Shown: positions 1 to 9,558 of the stretch, piece by piece
Layout: every line of letters begins with the position of its first letter
How positions within the stretch are numbered: position 1 is the stretch's first letter
Source of the DNA: Paludibacterium purpuratum
GTDB lineage: Bacteria > Pseudomonadota > Gammaproteobacteria > Burkholderiales > Chromobacteriaceae
Assembly (NCBI RefSeq): GCF_004363805.1
Contig: NZ_SNZP01000009.1
Span: 144,716 to 208,715 of the forward strand
Direction of reading: 5' to 3'
Length of the DNA: 64,000 bases
Made by a program: the position numbers and the translations under genes
The notes under the pieces: model-generated
Seen by the model: only the letters and a program-made list of their open reading frames with translations
Database searches by the model: none
What the model was told of the DNA's origin: nothing

Positions 1-3000
1 TTCCAACCCGTCGGCGGCGTGCCGCTGAAGCGACCGGTCTGCGGGTCGAAACGCAGCCAGCCCGGCAAGGGCTGACCATTGCTTTGCCTTACCTGGATGC
101 TCAGCACGGAACTCGCCTCGCGCGTCACCACCGTGCCGGGCGGTAGGTTGAAACTGAATGACTGCCCCGCCACCAGCGGCCTCACCCCCAGATCCGGCAA
201 CACCTGCAGCGCAGGCCCCTGTGTGGCGAGCTGGACGCTGATGAAGGTTTGCGGGCTCGGACCGTTGTCCGCGCCATGTAGCGACGGCGTCGGCGCAGGG
301 GGGCTAATGAAATGATCCTGACCGAAGGCCGGCGTACTCGATAGCGGTCCAGAGCCGCCACCCGTGCCGGTCGTCACGGCGACGAGTGGCGCCGGCGCGT
401 TCGCTGCGGCTCTGACCGCTGCCAACACGATATTGGGCGTGATCGGCGCAATCGCGATCGGTGCCGTGGTCGTGCCGGCCACGGGCGGCGGTGCTGGCGG
501 CACCGGGGCCGGCGGGGGCGGCGGCGTCACCGGCGTGGTGATCTGATACGCAGTCGCAACCGTTTGCAGCGCATTGCTGTTGCCCGCCGCATCGGACACC
601 GCGCCGACCGGCACGGCCAGCGCCAGCGAGCCATCGCCGCCAACACCGGACAAATGCACCACGTAATGACCGGGGCTGACCTCCACCACCGAGGAGACCG
701 TGCCTTGCGCACTGCCGGTGGCCACGGTGTTGAACGCGCCGGCGCTCAGACCGCTGACCGGTTTGGAAAACACGACGTCGTAGCTCAGGCTGTTCGCGCT
801 GGTGGAAAGCGTATCGAGCGGCGTGATCGATTGCACTTGCGGCGCGACGGTGTCCACCGTCACGGTATAAGCCGTCGACTGCGCGCTGTTATTGCTGCCC
901 AGCGTCGCCATGGCGCGGATGCTGTGGTTGCCGTCGCTCAGCGGACTGGTCAAGGTGTAATGCCAGGCGCCGCTGCCGTCGGCGGTAGTGGTGCCCACGC
1001 TGCTACCGTCCACATAGACCGTCACCGTGGCGCCGGCCTGCGCCGTACCGGTGACATCGGGCGTGGTGTCGTTGGTCACGCCATCGCTATGACTGCTGCC
1101 GGTGTCGGTGGCCGTGGAGAGCGCGAGCGAGCCCGGTGCCGGTAACTGTAGGGCAACCGAGCGCGTGACCGTACTACTGGTCTTCGTGCCGTCGCTGACC
1201 TGGAAGCTGACCGTACGCGTCGCGGTGTTCGGTGTCACTGCGCTGTCGCTGTAGGTCACCGACCGCAAGGCTGCCTGCCATTGCGCCAAGCTGGCGGTGG
1301 CGCCGCTGGAGGTCAGCGTCAGCACGCCGGTGCCGCTGTTGTAGCTGGCGGCGATATTGCCCATGGTGCTGCCGTTGTTGGTAAACGCCAACACGTCTTC
1401 ACTGCTGTGGAAGTTACCGCTGATCGACACCGTGGCACTGGCCAGCGTGGTGTTGTCCAGGTCGGTGACCGTGATGCCACCATCCACCGCCACCGGGTCT
1501 GCGCCAAGCACGAAGCTGCCGCTGCCGCCCGAGGCGCTGGCAACCGGCGTCTGGTCGGTGTCGGCCACCGTCACGCTCTTGCTGACTGCACTGCTGGCCT
1601 TGCTGCCGTCGCTGACCTGGAAGCTGATGGTGCGCGTGGCGCTGTTCGGCGTCACCGCGCTATCGCTGTAGGTCACCGCGCGCAAGGCCGCCTGCCATTG
1701 CGCCAGCGTCGCCGTGGCGCCGCTCGAAGTCAGCGTCAGTACCCCGGTACCGCTGTTGTAGCTGGCGGCGATGTTGCCCATGGTGCTGCCGTTGTTGGTA
1801 AACGCCAGCACGTCCTCGCCGCTGTGGAAGTTACCGGTGATCGACACCGTGGCGCTCGCTAGCGTCGTATTGTCCAGGTCCGACAGCGTGAGGCCGCTGT
1901 CGACCGCCACCGGGGTGGAGGCGGTATTGTCGCCGGCGGTAAAGGCCGTGCTGCCGCCCGAGGCAGTGGCGATCGGCGTCTGGTCGGTATCGGCCACCGT
2001 CACGCTCTTGCTGACCGCGCTGCTGGTTTTGCTGCCGTCGCTGACCTGGAAGCTGATGGTGCGCGTGGCGCTGTTCGGCGTCACCGCGCTGTCGGTGTAG
2101 GTCACCGCGCGCAAGGCTGCCTGCCATTGCGCCAGCGTCGCCGTGGCCCCGCTGGAGGTCAACGTCAGTACCCCGGTGCCGCTGTTGTAGCTGGCGCTGA
2201 TATTGCCAAAGGTGATCGCACTGGTGTTACTGAAGGCCAGCACGTCCTCGCCACTATGGAAGTTGCCGGTGATCGACACCGTGGCGCTCGCCAAGGTTGT
2301 ATTGTCCAGATCCGATATCGTGATGCCGCTGTCCACCACCACCGGGGTGGAAGCGGTGTTGTCGCCGGCGGTAAACGCCGTACTGCCGCCCGAGGCGGTG
2401 GCAATCGGCGTCTGGTCGGTATCGGCCACCGTCACGCTCTTGGTGACTGCACTGCTGGCCTTGGTACCGTCGCTGACCTGGAAGCTAATGGTGCGCGTGG
2501 CGCTGTTCGGCGTCACCGCGCTATCGGTGTAGGTCACCGCGCGTAACGCCGCCTGCCATTGCGCCAGCGTCGCGGTAGCGCCGCTGGAGGTCAACGTCAG
2601 CACCCCGGTGCCGCTGTTGTAACTGGCGGTGATGTTGCCCATGGTGCTGCCGTTGTTGGTAAACGCCAGCACGTCCTCGCCGCTGTGGAAGTTACCGGTG
2701 ATCGACACCGTGGCGCTCGCCAGCGTCGAATTGTCCAGGTCCGACAGCGTGATGCCGTTATCCACCGCCACCGGGGTGGAGGCGGTGTTGTCGCCGGCGG
2801 TAAACGCCGTACTGCCGCCCGAGGTGGTGGCGATCGGCGTTTGATCGGTGTCGGCCACCGTCACGCTCTTGGTCACCGCGCTGCTGGTTTTGCTGCCGTC
2901 GTTGACGCTGAAGCTGACCGTGCGTGTCGCGCTGTTCGGCGTCACTGCGCTGTCGCTGTAGGTCACCGCGCGCAAGGCCGCCTGCCATTGCGCCAGCGTC

Positions 3001-5831
3001 GCCGTGGCGCCGCTCGAAGTCAGCGTCAGCACCCCAGTACCGCTGTTGTAGCTGGCGGTGATGTTGCCCATGGTGCTGCCGTTGTTGGTAAACGCCAGCA
3101 CGTCCTCGCCACTATGGAAGTTGCCGGTAATCGACACCGTGGCGCTGGCCAAGGTCGTGTTGTCCAGGTCCGATACCGTGATGCCGCTGTCCACCGCCAC
3201 CGGGGTGGAGGCGGTGTTGTCGCCGGCGGTAAAGGCCGTACTGCCGCCCGAGGTGGTGGCAATCGGCGTCTGGTCGGTGTCGGCCACGGTGACGGTACGC
3301 GTGACCGTACTGCCGGCGTTGCTGTTGCCGTCGGTGGCTACGAAACTGACGGTGCGTGTCGCGCTGTTCGGTGTCACTGCGCTGTCGGTGTAGGTCACCG
3401 CGCGCAAGGCTGCCTGCCATTGCGCCAAAGTGGCGGTGGCACCGCTGGAGGTCAGCGTCAGCACCCCGGTGCCGCTGTTGTAACTGGCGGTGATATTGCC
3501 CATGGTGCTGCCGTTGTTGGTAAAGGCCAGCACGTCTTCGCCGCTGTGGAAGTTACCGCTGATGGACACCGTGGCGCTGGCCAAGGTACTGCAGCCCTGG
3601 TCGACCAGGGTCAGGCCGCTGTCGACCGCCACCGGGGTGGAAGCGGTGTTGTCGCCGGCGACGAAGGCCGCACTGCCGCCGCTCAGGGTCAGAATCGGCG
3701 CGGAGATGACGGAGAGTGTCACGCTGGCGGCGGAACTGGTCTGGCCATGGCCGTCGTTGACGGCGACTTGCACTGTACGCGTAGCGGTATTGGGCGAGCC
3801 GGCGCTGTTGCTGTAGGTGAAGGCACCCACCAACGTGGTGACGCGGCTGGCGGTGGCATTGCCGTTGAGCGTGACGATCAGGTCGTGCCCGCTCACACCG
3901 TCGCCGTTGCTGGCAATGGTGCCGACCGCGACCCCTCCCACCGACACCGTGCTGCCGACGCTGGTGCCGCTACTGAGCGACACGGTGCCGCTGGTATCGA
4001 CCCCCAGCACGTCTTCGCTGCTGTGACCGTTGGCCGAAATATGCACGGTGACGTTGCCGCTATTGAAATTGGGCGAATCGCTGTCGGTCACCGTGGCTGC
4101 GGTGCCGGTATCCAGGTGCACAGCGCCACCGCCGATCAGATAGGCCGGGCTGTCGCCGTTGAGGTTGCCGATCGCCGGCGCGACGTCGGCGGCCACCGTC
4201 ACGCTCTTGGTGACCGTGCCGCTGGTATTGCTTCCGGGATCGGTAATGACAAAGCTGATGGTGCGCGTGCTGGTGTTGGGCGTCAGCAAGGTGTCTTGGT
4301 AGGTCACCGCGCGTAGCGCCGCCTGCCACTGCGCGGTGGTGGCGAGGGAACCGCTGGAAGTCAGCGTCAGCACCCCGCCGCTATTGCTCTGGACGGCGAT
4401 ATTGCCCATGGTGCTACCGTCGTTGGTGAACGCCAGCACATCCTCGCCGCTATGGAAGTTGCCGGTGATCGACACCGTGGCCGTCGTCTCGGTCGTGGTG
4501 GCGGTGTCTCGCAGCGTCAGGCCACTATCCACCGCCACCGCGTTGCCGTTGCCGGCGCTATAGGCGCTGCTGCCGCCGCTGGTGGTGATGGTCGGCCCCG
4601 GCATATGGAAGTTGACGGCGTTGATGTTGCCGATGCCCACCTGGCCGGTAATGTTGTGACCGTTGGCGGCCATCACGCGGAACGAATCGATTTCTTGAAA
4701 ACCACTGATGCCGGACACGTTGAACAGCACATTCGCGCCGCTAGCGCTGAAGTCGCCGACCGATTGGGTCAGCGTCGCGCCGCTGACCGCCGAACCGTTG
4801 AGATAACCGACCAACTGCACGTTACCGCTCGTGAAGGCCTGGTCGTAACCGCTCAGCACCACGTAAATCGAATTGAGCGTGAACAGACTGCTGTCGTTGG
4901 GCTTAACGGAAAAATAGGTGATGTGCTTGGCGCCGTCGCTGATGGCATCGACCGTCTCCACCGTGCTAGTCCCATCCACCCCGACTGCGATCAGCTCGTT
5001 CAGGCCATCGCCGTTGGTATTCATCTGCATGGTGAAGTCCCAGCCGAGCTGATTCGACAAGGTCACGAACGAAGAGCCTAAGGCCACTGTCGTCGAATGG
5101 CCATCAACCGTCGTAAAGTCGGTGGTACCGGTACTCGGCCGCGTCAGCAGGCCGTCGTAGCTCAAATCCAGGCTGGCCACGTCGATGTGGCCTGTGCTGC
5201 GCTCCAGCGTCCAATTACCGCCGAGGCTGGCGGCGCCGGTGGCATCGGTCGAAGCGGCCACCACCGCGTGGGTATCCTGCGCCAGGCTTTGGATAAATGC
5301 CGCACCATCCTGGCCGGCGGCGATATCGCAACCGTAGAGCAGGATATCGCCGCCCGGCTGCAAGGCCTGGCCGATGGTGGTCAGATCCGCTTGGCGGCTG
5401 GCGAGGTTGGCTTGGCTGAGCGATAACGTACCGAGCATCAGATCGTTGGCTTCGCCGTGCGAAATGATATGCATGGCGGCGAAGCCCTGATGCGCGCGCG
5501 CCCACTGCGCGATCTGCGCCAGGCCGTCGCTATGGCTATCGAGCACCACCACCAAGTCGCCGACTGGCAGTTGGGCGATCAAGCTCTGATAATTTGCGAC
5601 ATCGTTCTCGACGAACACCACCTGACGGGCCGGCGGCGGTGCGGCGGGCGGGGAGACCGCGGCAGGCGCCGGCGCATCCGTCGTATGCTCGGCCACAGTA
5701 GGATGCGGCACATCGTGCGCGGCATCGGCGATGGCGCCGGTCGCCGCCACCGCGCCGTCGAACATCATTCTCGGTTCCAGCGCTTGCAACAACTGCCGCG
5801 CATGCCTTTTTGTAGGTATTCCGCCTGCCAT
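1..5831 (-). CDS. Giant LEPR/DUF4347 repeat-rich surface protein (3' end beyond window)
   Basis: The frame is open from ATG at 5831 to the left edge: 1943 residues with no stop codon. Residues 13-27 contain QALEPRMMFDGA, the LEPR-type N-terminal motif of large secreted proteins. Residues about 68-225 match DUF4347 (VVFVEND start, HIISHGEAND, LLYGCDIAAGQDG). A beta-rich stretch follows to about residue 415, then a tandem array of about 143-residue units carrying HSGEDVLAF, NNGSTMGNI and AQWQAALRAVTY. Further towards the C-terminus are a bacterial Ig-like module (about 1140-860), another Ig-like module, a Pro-rich linker (about 490-540) and the start of a putative-Ig domain (LPGWLRFDPQTGRFSG) at 85-15. 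No classical signal peptide is visible. A role as exported adhesin or surface structural protein is inferred from this architecture; the secretion signal must lie off-window. Confidence 0.85.
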   Translation of the reverse strand, partial: MAGGIPTKRHARQLLQALEPRMMFDGAVAATGAIADAAHDVPHPTVAEHTTDAPAPAAVSPPAAPPPARQVVFVENDVANYQSLIAQLPVGDLVVVLDSHSDGLAQIAQWARAHQGFAAMHIISHGEANDLMLGTLSLSQANLASRQADLTTIGQALQPGGDILLYGCDIAAGQDGAAFIQSLAQDTHAVVAASTDATGAASLGGNWTLERSTGHIDVASLDLSYDGLLTRPSTGTTDFTTVDGHSTTVALGSSFVTLSNQLGWDFTMQMNTNGDGLNELIAVGVDGTSTVETVDAISDGAKHITYFSVKPNDSSLFTLNSIYVVLSGYDQAFTSGNVQLVGYLNGSAVSGATLTQSVGDFSASGANVLFNVSGISGFQEIDSFRVMAANGHNITGQVGIGNINAVNFHMPGPTITTSGGSSAYSAGNGNAVAVDSGLTLRDTATTTETTATVSITGNFHSGEDVLAFTNDGSTMGNIAVQSNSGGVLTLTSSGSLATTAQWQAALRAVTYQDTLLTPNTSTRTISFVITDPGSNTSGTVTKSVTVAADVAPAIGNLNGDSPAYLIGGGAVHLDTGTAATVTDSDSPNFNSGNVTVHISANGHSSEDVLGVDTSGTVSLSSGTSVGSTVSVGGVAVGTIASNGDGVSGHDLIVTLNGNATASRVTTLVGAFTYSNSAGSPNTATRTVQVAVNDGHGQTSSAASVTLSVISAPILTLSGGSAAFVAGDNTASTPVAVDSGLTLVDQGCSTLASATVSISGNFHSGEDVLAFTNNGSTMGNITASYNSGTGVLTLTSSGATATLAQWQAALRAVTYTDSAVTPNSATRTVSFVATDGNSNAGSTVTRTVTVADTDQTPIATTSGGSTAFTAGDNTASTPVAVDSGITVSDLDNTTLASATVSITGNFHSGEDVLAFTNNGSTMGNITASYNSGTGVLTLTSSGATATLAQWQAALRAVTYSDSAVTPNSATRTVSFSVNDGSKTSSAVTKSVTVADTDQTPIATTSGGSTAFTAGDNTASTPVAVDNGITLSDLDNSTLASATVSITGNFHSGEDVLAFTNNGSTMGNITASYNSGTGVLTLTSSGATATLAQWQAALRAVTYTDSAVTPNSATRTISFQVSDGTKASSAVTKSVTVADTDQTPIATASGGSTAFTAGDNTASTPVVVDSGITISDLDNTTLASATVSITGNFHSGEDVLAFSNTSAITFGNISASYNSGTGVLTLTSSGATATLAQWQAALRAVTYTDSAVTPNSATRTISFQVSDGSKTSSAVSKSVTVADTDQTPIATASGGSTAFTAGDNTASTPVAVDSGLTLSDLDNTTLASATVSITGNFHSGEDVLAFTNNGSTMGNIAASYNSGTGVLTLTSSGATATLAQWQAALRAVTYSDSAVTPNSATRTISFQVSDGSKASSAVSKSVTVADTDQTPVASASGGSGSFVLGADPVAVDGGITVTDLDNTTLASATVSISGNFHSSEDVLAFTNNGSTMGNIAASYNSGTGVLTLTSSGATASLAQWQAALRSVTYSDSAVTPNTATRTVSFQVSDGTKTSSTVTRSVALQLPAPGSLALSTATDTGSSHSDGVTNDTTPDVTGTAQAGATVTVYVDGSSVGTTTADGSGAWHYTLTSPLSDGNHSIRAMATLGSNNSAQSTAYTVTVDTVAPQVQSITPLDTLSTSANSLSYDVVFSKPVSGLSAGAFNTVATGSAQGTVSSVVEVSPGHYVVHLSGVGGDGSLALAVPVGAVSDAAGNSNALQTVATAYQITTPVTPPPPPAPVPPAPPPVAGTTTAPIAIAPITPNIVLAAVRAAANAPAPLVAVTTGTGGGSGPLSSTPAFGQDHFISPPAPTPSLHGADNGPSPQTFISVQLATQGPALQVLPDLGVRPLVAGQSFSFNLPPGTVVTREASSVLSIQVRQSNGQPLPGWLRFDPQTGRFSGTPPTGW
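1255..4340 (-). repeat. In-frame tandem repeat array, period about 429 bp, inside the giant surface protein
   Basis: A conserved block (gtcaccgcgcgcaaggc and variants on the plus strand) starts at 1255, 1672, 2101, 2533, 2962, 3394 and 4303. Spacings are 417, 429, 432, 429, 432 and 909 bp, all multiples of three. Copies between about 1672 and 3394 are nearly identical at DNA level, which suggests recent duplication or homogenisation. The 909-bp interval holds a different domain (about 3700-4200, HSSEDVLGVDTSG), so the array is interrupted by one non-matching module. Each unit encodes a predicted beta-sandwich of about 143 residues. Confidence 0.9.
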
Positions 5832-6021
5832 ATTGCTCTCCCCGACCCGCTTGTCCGACAACCACCAGCATGCATTAATCATAATACAATTACAACCAAT
5901 AACTCATTCATGTTTATACCCATATACGATTACCGTTCGCCATCCAAATCGCGAATAAACGCAGGCGTGCTGGTTTTTGCTAACATCATGGCCATCATCA
6001 TCAAATACCCCCGCCACTTGC

Positions 6022-6897
6022 ATGCTACCAACATACCAAACCGCGTTTTTGCCGTTGCGGCAACATCGACACCACCTGCGCCAGTGGGGCAACGAACAAG
6101 CGCCCTTGCTGGTGCTGCTGCACGGCTGGATGGATAGTTCGGCCACCTTTCAATTCCTGGTCGAGGCCTTGCGGCAAGAGTGGCATGTCGTGGCGCCGGA
6201 CTGGCGCGGTTTCGGCGACAGCGACTGGAACCGCGACAGTTACTATCCGGCCGACTATCTGGCCGATCTGGATGCGTTACTGGAGCACCTCAGCCCGCAT
6301 AGGCCGGTCTTTGTGGTGGGGCACAGCATGGGCGCCATGGTGGCCGGTCTGTACGCGGGCATTCGCCCCGAACGGGTACGGGCTTTGGCATTGGTAGAGG
6401 GATTCGGCTTGCCGGACAGCAAGCCGGACGAGGCACCGGGGCGCTATGCGCGCTGGCTGAAGGAAAACCGCCAACCGCCGGCCTTCCTGCCGTTGCCGTC
6501 GCTGGAGGCGGTCGCGGCCAAGCTGCTGGAACGCAACCCGCGACTCAGACCGGATCGCGCGCTCTGGCTCGCAGAGCAATTGACGCGCTTCGACGCGGCC
6601 AGCGGCCAATGGGTCTATCGGGCGGACCCGTGCCATAAGATGGTCAACCCGATCCTGTACCGGCTACGCGAAGCCCAGGCCTGCTGGCGTCGCATCGCCT
6701 GTCCGGTGCAATGGGTGATGGGCGGCGATATGTGGGATCACCCCATGGCCCGGGGGGTGTTCGACACCTTGGACAGCCGGCGCGCCTGCTTCGCCAAACT
6801 CAGCGAAGTCACGGTGGCGGACGCCGGCCACATGATTCAGTGGGAGCAGCCAGAGGCGCTGGCCCAGGCACTCGAGACGTTCTTTACCGCCAACTGA
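6022..6897 (+). CDS. Alpha/beta hydrolase
   Basis: A serine hydrolase of the alpha/beta fold, 291 residues from ATG 6022. The oxyanion-loop motif HGWMDSS lies near residue 34, the nucleophile elbow is GHSMG (Ser about residue 100), and the C-terminal catalytic His is in DAGHMIQWE. The strand order and the cap region rich in Leu/Arg/Pro (LLERNPRLRPDRALWL) are typical of the family. An in-frame TTG at 5977 would add 15 unlike residues, so I prefer ATG 6022, although neither has a clear ribosome binding site. It is divergent from the giant surface protein across 190 bp of AT-richer sequence. The substrate cannot be predicted; esterase or haloalkane dehalogenase-like activity are both possible. 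Confidence 0.85.
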   Translation: MLPTYQTAFLPLRQHRHHLRQWGNEQAPLLVLLHGWMDSSATFQFLVEALRQEWHVVAPDWRGFGDSDWNRDSYYPADYLADLDALLEHLSPHRPVFVVGHSMGAMVAGLYAGIRPERVRALALVEGFGLPDSKPDEAPGRYARWLKENRQPPAFLPLPSLEAVAAKLLERNPRLRPDRALWLAEQLTRFDAASGQWVYRADPCHKMVNPILYRLREAQACWRRIACPVQWVMGGDMWDHPMARGVFDTLDSRRACFAKLSEVTVADAGHMIQWEQPEALAQALETFFTAN

Positions 6898-6899
6898 TC

Positions 6900-6992
6900 C
6901 AATTCACCGACGGGTGGGTTCGCCGAAGGCAACCCGCCAACGCTCCCCCAAACAGGGTTGGTGCGTTGCTTCGCGAACGCACCCTACCCCCC
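6900..6992. repeat. Paired REP-like hairpins between convergent genes
   Basis: Two imperfect palindromes lie in tandem: ggtgggttcgcc/ggcaacccgcc around 6913-6940 and ggtgcgtt/aacgcacc around 6959-6982, the latter followed by ccctacc. The core ttcgccgaaggcaa recurs, inverted, at 41441-41460. The position between convergent genes and the two-hairpin structure fit an intergenic REP-type element that may also act as a transcription barrier. Confidence 0.5.
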
Positions 6993-6994
6993 CC

Positions 6995-7849
6995 CTATTT
7001 CAGGGCTACCCACAAATCGGTTTCGAGCGCCATGGGCGGTGTCGTGCGCGGGTCGTTCAGATACTCCTCGACGCAAGGCAGATCCGCCGGCTCCTCGCCG
7101 CTGTGCGGCAGCCATTCGCAGTAGAGCTGGCGCCAGGAGTGGGATAGTTCGCTATAAGGGCCGGTGTGCCGCAGTACGCCATAGCGGCCGGCAGGCAATT
7201 CAAGCACCGCCAGCCCCTCCGGCACCGGCCAGTCCGGCGACCAGGCGATGGCCGCCGCCGAGCGTAGCCGATCGACCGGCACGCTGTCCGGGTCGTCGTA
7301 ATAGAGGCCGAACACGCGAGCCGGCGTCTCGCTTCGATAATGCGGCATCGCCCGCAGCATCAGATCCTCGAAGGCGATGCCGATATTCATGTAATCGCCT
7401 TGGTGGCGCCGCAACAAAAGAGTCATGGGTTCGGCGTGCGGCTGAATCTGTACGGTTTGCATGAAGCTCTCCTGAACAATGGATTGACGAAGCGCCGCCC
7501 CGGCCCGGAAACGTCCCGGCGTCATGCCGTAATGGCGGCCAAAGCCGCGCACGAAAGCTGCCAGGCTACCGTAGCCTGCGCCTCTGGCGATCTGTTCCAG
7601 CGGTTTGTCGCTGGCGGACAGGCGCCGGGCGGCCTGGTGCAGCCGCCCACGTTGCACGGTTTCGAACACCGTCTCGCCCATCACGCCGCGATAGATGCGG
7701 TGAAAATGATAGGGCGAGAAACAGGCGACCTCGGCCAAGCGCTCCAGCGGCAAATCCCGATCCAGGTTGCTCCATAAATAGAGTACGGCCTGGCGGATCC
7801 GCTCGACGTAGCGCATATCGGTTTCGGTTCGTCGATAAGGTGTTCTCAT
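6995..7849 (-). CDS. AraC-family regulator with GyrI-like effector domain
   Basis: A 284-residue transcription factor. Residues about 10-115 form a two-helix-turn-helix AraC/XylS domain (LERLAEVACFSPYHFHRIYR, then LEQIARGAGYGSLAAFVRGF and YGMTPGRFR). Residues about 128-284 are a GyrI-like/SOUL-type effector pocket (ARVFGLYYDDPD, LPAGRYGVLRHTGPY). This domain order, HTH first and GyrI-like second, is that of Rob/SoxS-like multidrug or stress regulators that bind small hydrophobic molecules. The stop lies beside the REP-like hairpins. It is 28 bp from the ribD 3' end on the same strand, so it may receive read-through from the ribD operon. Target genes are not indicated by the neighbourhood. Confidence 0.88.
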   Translation of the reverse strand: MRTPYRRTETDMRYVERIRQAVLYLWSNLDRDLPLERLAEVACFSPYHFHRIYRGVMGETVFETVQRGRLHQAARRLSASDKPLEQIARGAGYGSLAAFVRGFGRHYGMTPGRFRAGAALRQSIVQESFMQTVQIQPHAEPMTLLLRRHQGDYMNIGIAFEDLMLRAMPHYRSETPARVFGLYYDDPDSVPVDRLRSAAAIAWSPDWPVPEGLAVLELPAGRYGVLRHTGPYSELSHSWRQLYCEWLPHSGEEPADLPCVEEYLNDPRTTPPMALETDLWVALK

Positions 7850-7876
7850 GGCGAGAGATTAGCCATCTTCCATTGA

Positions 7877-8977
7877 TCATTGTTGCGAATCGGCGATGAC
7901 CGGTCGCAAGCAAAAACGCACATCCCGGCCGACCATGCGCACGTCGTCGACCGTCAAACGCCGCTTGTCGGCCAAATCCTGCAACGGCGGCCAGGCGAAC
8001 AGGCCGCGCGCGGCATCGCCGGCGAGCGCCGGCGCCAGGTACAGCACGATCTCGTCCACCAGCCCGGCCTGCATCAACGCGCCGTTGAGCCCGGCGCCGG
8101 CCTCGACCATCAGATGGTTGACGCCGCGCTTGGCCAGTTCGCCCAATAGCGCGGTCAAATCGCGACCGGGAAGCGGTAAAGCCTGCGCACCGTCCGCCAG
8201 ATAGGGGGCAAGGCGTCCGTCGTCGTCGACGCAGGTGGCCAACAAGGTATTGCCGCCCTGATAGATCCGACTCGCCGGATCGGTCTCGAGCCGGCTGTCG
8301 AGCACCACCCGCAACGGTTGCGGCGCATCGGGAATCTCGCGCACGGTCAGTTGCGGGTTATCGGCGCGCACCGTACCGCTGCCGGTCAGGATGGCATCGT
8401 GGAAAGCCCGCAGACGCTGTACGTCGCTACGCGCCGCCGGCCCGGTAATCCATTGACTCTTGCCGTTTTGCAGAGCGGTCTTGCCGTCCAACGTCGCCGC
8501 CGCCTTGAGCGTGACCCACGGGCGCGCGCGCTCGACGCGCGACAGAAAACCTCGGTGCACCCGGCGCGCCTCGGCCTCCAGCAAGCCGCACTCGGTGCGG
8601 ATGCCCGCCGCCCGCAACATCGCCAGGCCACGGCCGGCGACTTCATGATAGGGGTCGGACATCGCCGCCACCACACGCGTCAGGCCGTGACGAATCAGCG
8701 CCTCGGCGCACGGCGGCGTGCGGCCGTGATGGCTGCAGGGTTCCAGCGTGACATAGGCGGTCGCGCCGGCCGGCGACTCGCCGCGCGCGGCGCAATCCTT
8801 CAGCGCCTGGATTTCGGCGTGATCGCCGCCGGTGCGCACGGTGGCACCGGCGCCGATCAGCCGCCCGTCGCGTACCAGCACGCAGCCAACGCCGGGGTTG
8901 GGCGCGGCGCGGCGCGTGGCGGCCTCGGCCAGGCGCAACGCTTGTTGCATATATTGGTGGTCTTCGGAACTGAACAT
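7877..8977 (-). CDS. ribD: Bifunctional riboflavin biosynthesis deaminase/reductase RibD
   Basis: Catalyses the second and third steps of riboflavin synthesis: deamination of the GTP cyclohydrolase II product, then NADPH-dependent reduction of the ribosyl side chain. The 366-residue protein from ATG 8977 has an N-terminal zinc deaminase domain (HAE at 53-55, PCSHHGRTPPC with Cys81 and Cys90) and a C-terminal RibD_C reductase (LKAAATLDGKTA, GSGTVRADNPQLTVR, VEAGAGLNGALM). The open frame continues upstream, but those residues do not match the family, and MFSSEDHQYM is a typical RibD start. It begins 20 bp after the acetyltransferase stop and forms a cluster with nrdR, a widespread gene pairing. 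Confidence 0.96.
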   Translation of the reverse strand: MFSSEDHQYMQQALRLAEAATRRAAPNPGVGCVLVRDGRLIGAGATVRTGGDHAEIQALKDCAARGESPAGATAYVTLEPCSHHGRTPPCAEALIRHGLTRVVAAMSDPYHEVAGRGLAMLRAAGIRTECGLLEAEARRVHRGFLSRVERARPWVTLKAAATLDGKTALQNGKSQWITGPAARSDVQRLRAFHDAILTGSGTVRADNPQLTVREIPDAPQPLRVVLDSRLETDPASRIYQGGNTLLATCVDDDGRLAPYLADGAQALPLPGRDLTALLGELAKRGVNHLMVEAGAGLNGALMQAGLVDEIVLYLAPALAGDAARGLFAWPPLQDLADKRRLTVDDVRMVGRDVRFCLRPVIADSQQ

Positions 8978-8997
8978 CGCGGGCCCTTGAACAAAAA

Positions 8998-9558
8998 TCA
9001 ATCGGGTTGGCGTGCCTGTGCCCGCCATGTCGGCAACAACAGGCCATAGATCGCATGATCCAGCACCCGCGCGCCGATCCACTCGCGCCCCTGCAGCACG
9101 CCCTCGAAAGAGAAACCGAGGCGTTCGGCCAGCGCCCGGCTGGGCAGATTGTCGACCGCGCAGGCGATCTGGATACGGTATAGGTTGAGCGCATTGAAGC
9201 CGAAGGCGATCAGCGCCTGGCAAGCGCGGCGCATAATGCCCCGACCTTGCCAGCGAGTGCCGAGCCAATAGCCGATTTCGCTACGGCGTTGTGTCGGCTC
9301 CAAGGCAAAGAAACACAAGACGCCGGCCGGTTCGTCATCGACCCAGACCAGCAAATTGAGAAACCGCCCCTCGCGATTGCCTTCTTGCGAGAAGCGGATA
9401 TAGGTCAGGCTGTCGGCACTGTCGCGCATCTGGTCGAGCCAGGGCATCCACTGCCCGAGCAATGCACGATTGTCGTCGATCAGGGCAAACAGGCGCTCGG
9501 CATCGTCCTCGCACGGTTCGCGCAGCACGATGCCCTCGCCGACTTCGATCTGCATCAT
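8998..9558 (-). CDS. RimJ/RimL-type GNAT acetyltransferase
   Basis: A 186-residue GNAT-fold N-acetyltransferase of the RimJ/RimL group, which acetylates N-termini of ribosomal proteins or other amines. It shows the N-terminal [13 protein letters not shown], the acetyl-CoA loop [10 protein letters not shown] at about residue 108, and the end motif [17 protein letters not shown]. Its start ATG (9558) overlaps the nrdR stop by four bases, indicating translational coupling between nrdR and ribD. Which substrate it acetylates cannot be told from sequence; rimL itself is possible, so no symbol is given. Confidence 0.88.
   Translation of the reverse strand: MMQIEVGEGIVLREPCEDDAERLFALIDDNRALLGQWMPWLDQMRDSADSLTYIRFSQEGNREGRFLNLLVWVDDEPAGVLCFFALEPTQRRSEIGYWLGTRWQGRGIMRRACQALIAFGFNALNLYRIQIACAVDNLPSRALAERLGFSFEGVLQGREWIGARVLDHAIYGLLLPTWRAQARQPD

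Noticed and set aside
2559..4316. 585-codon plus-strand frame rich in Arg, His and Gly
   Set aside because: It is antisense to the repeat protein, mirrors the repeat period, and has no natural amino acid composition or family motif.
1255..4340. Regular repeats considered as CRISPR or satellite DNA
   Set aside because: Unit length about 429 bp, continuous open frame, and unit multiples of three show a protein-coding repeat array.
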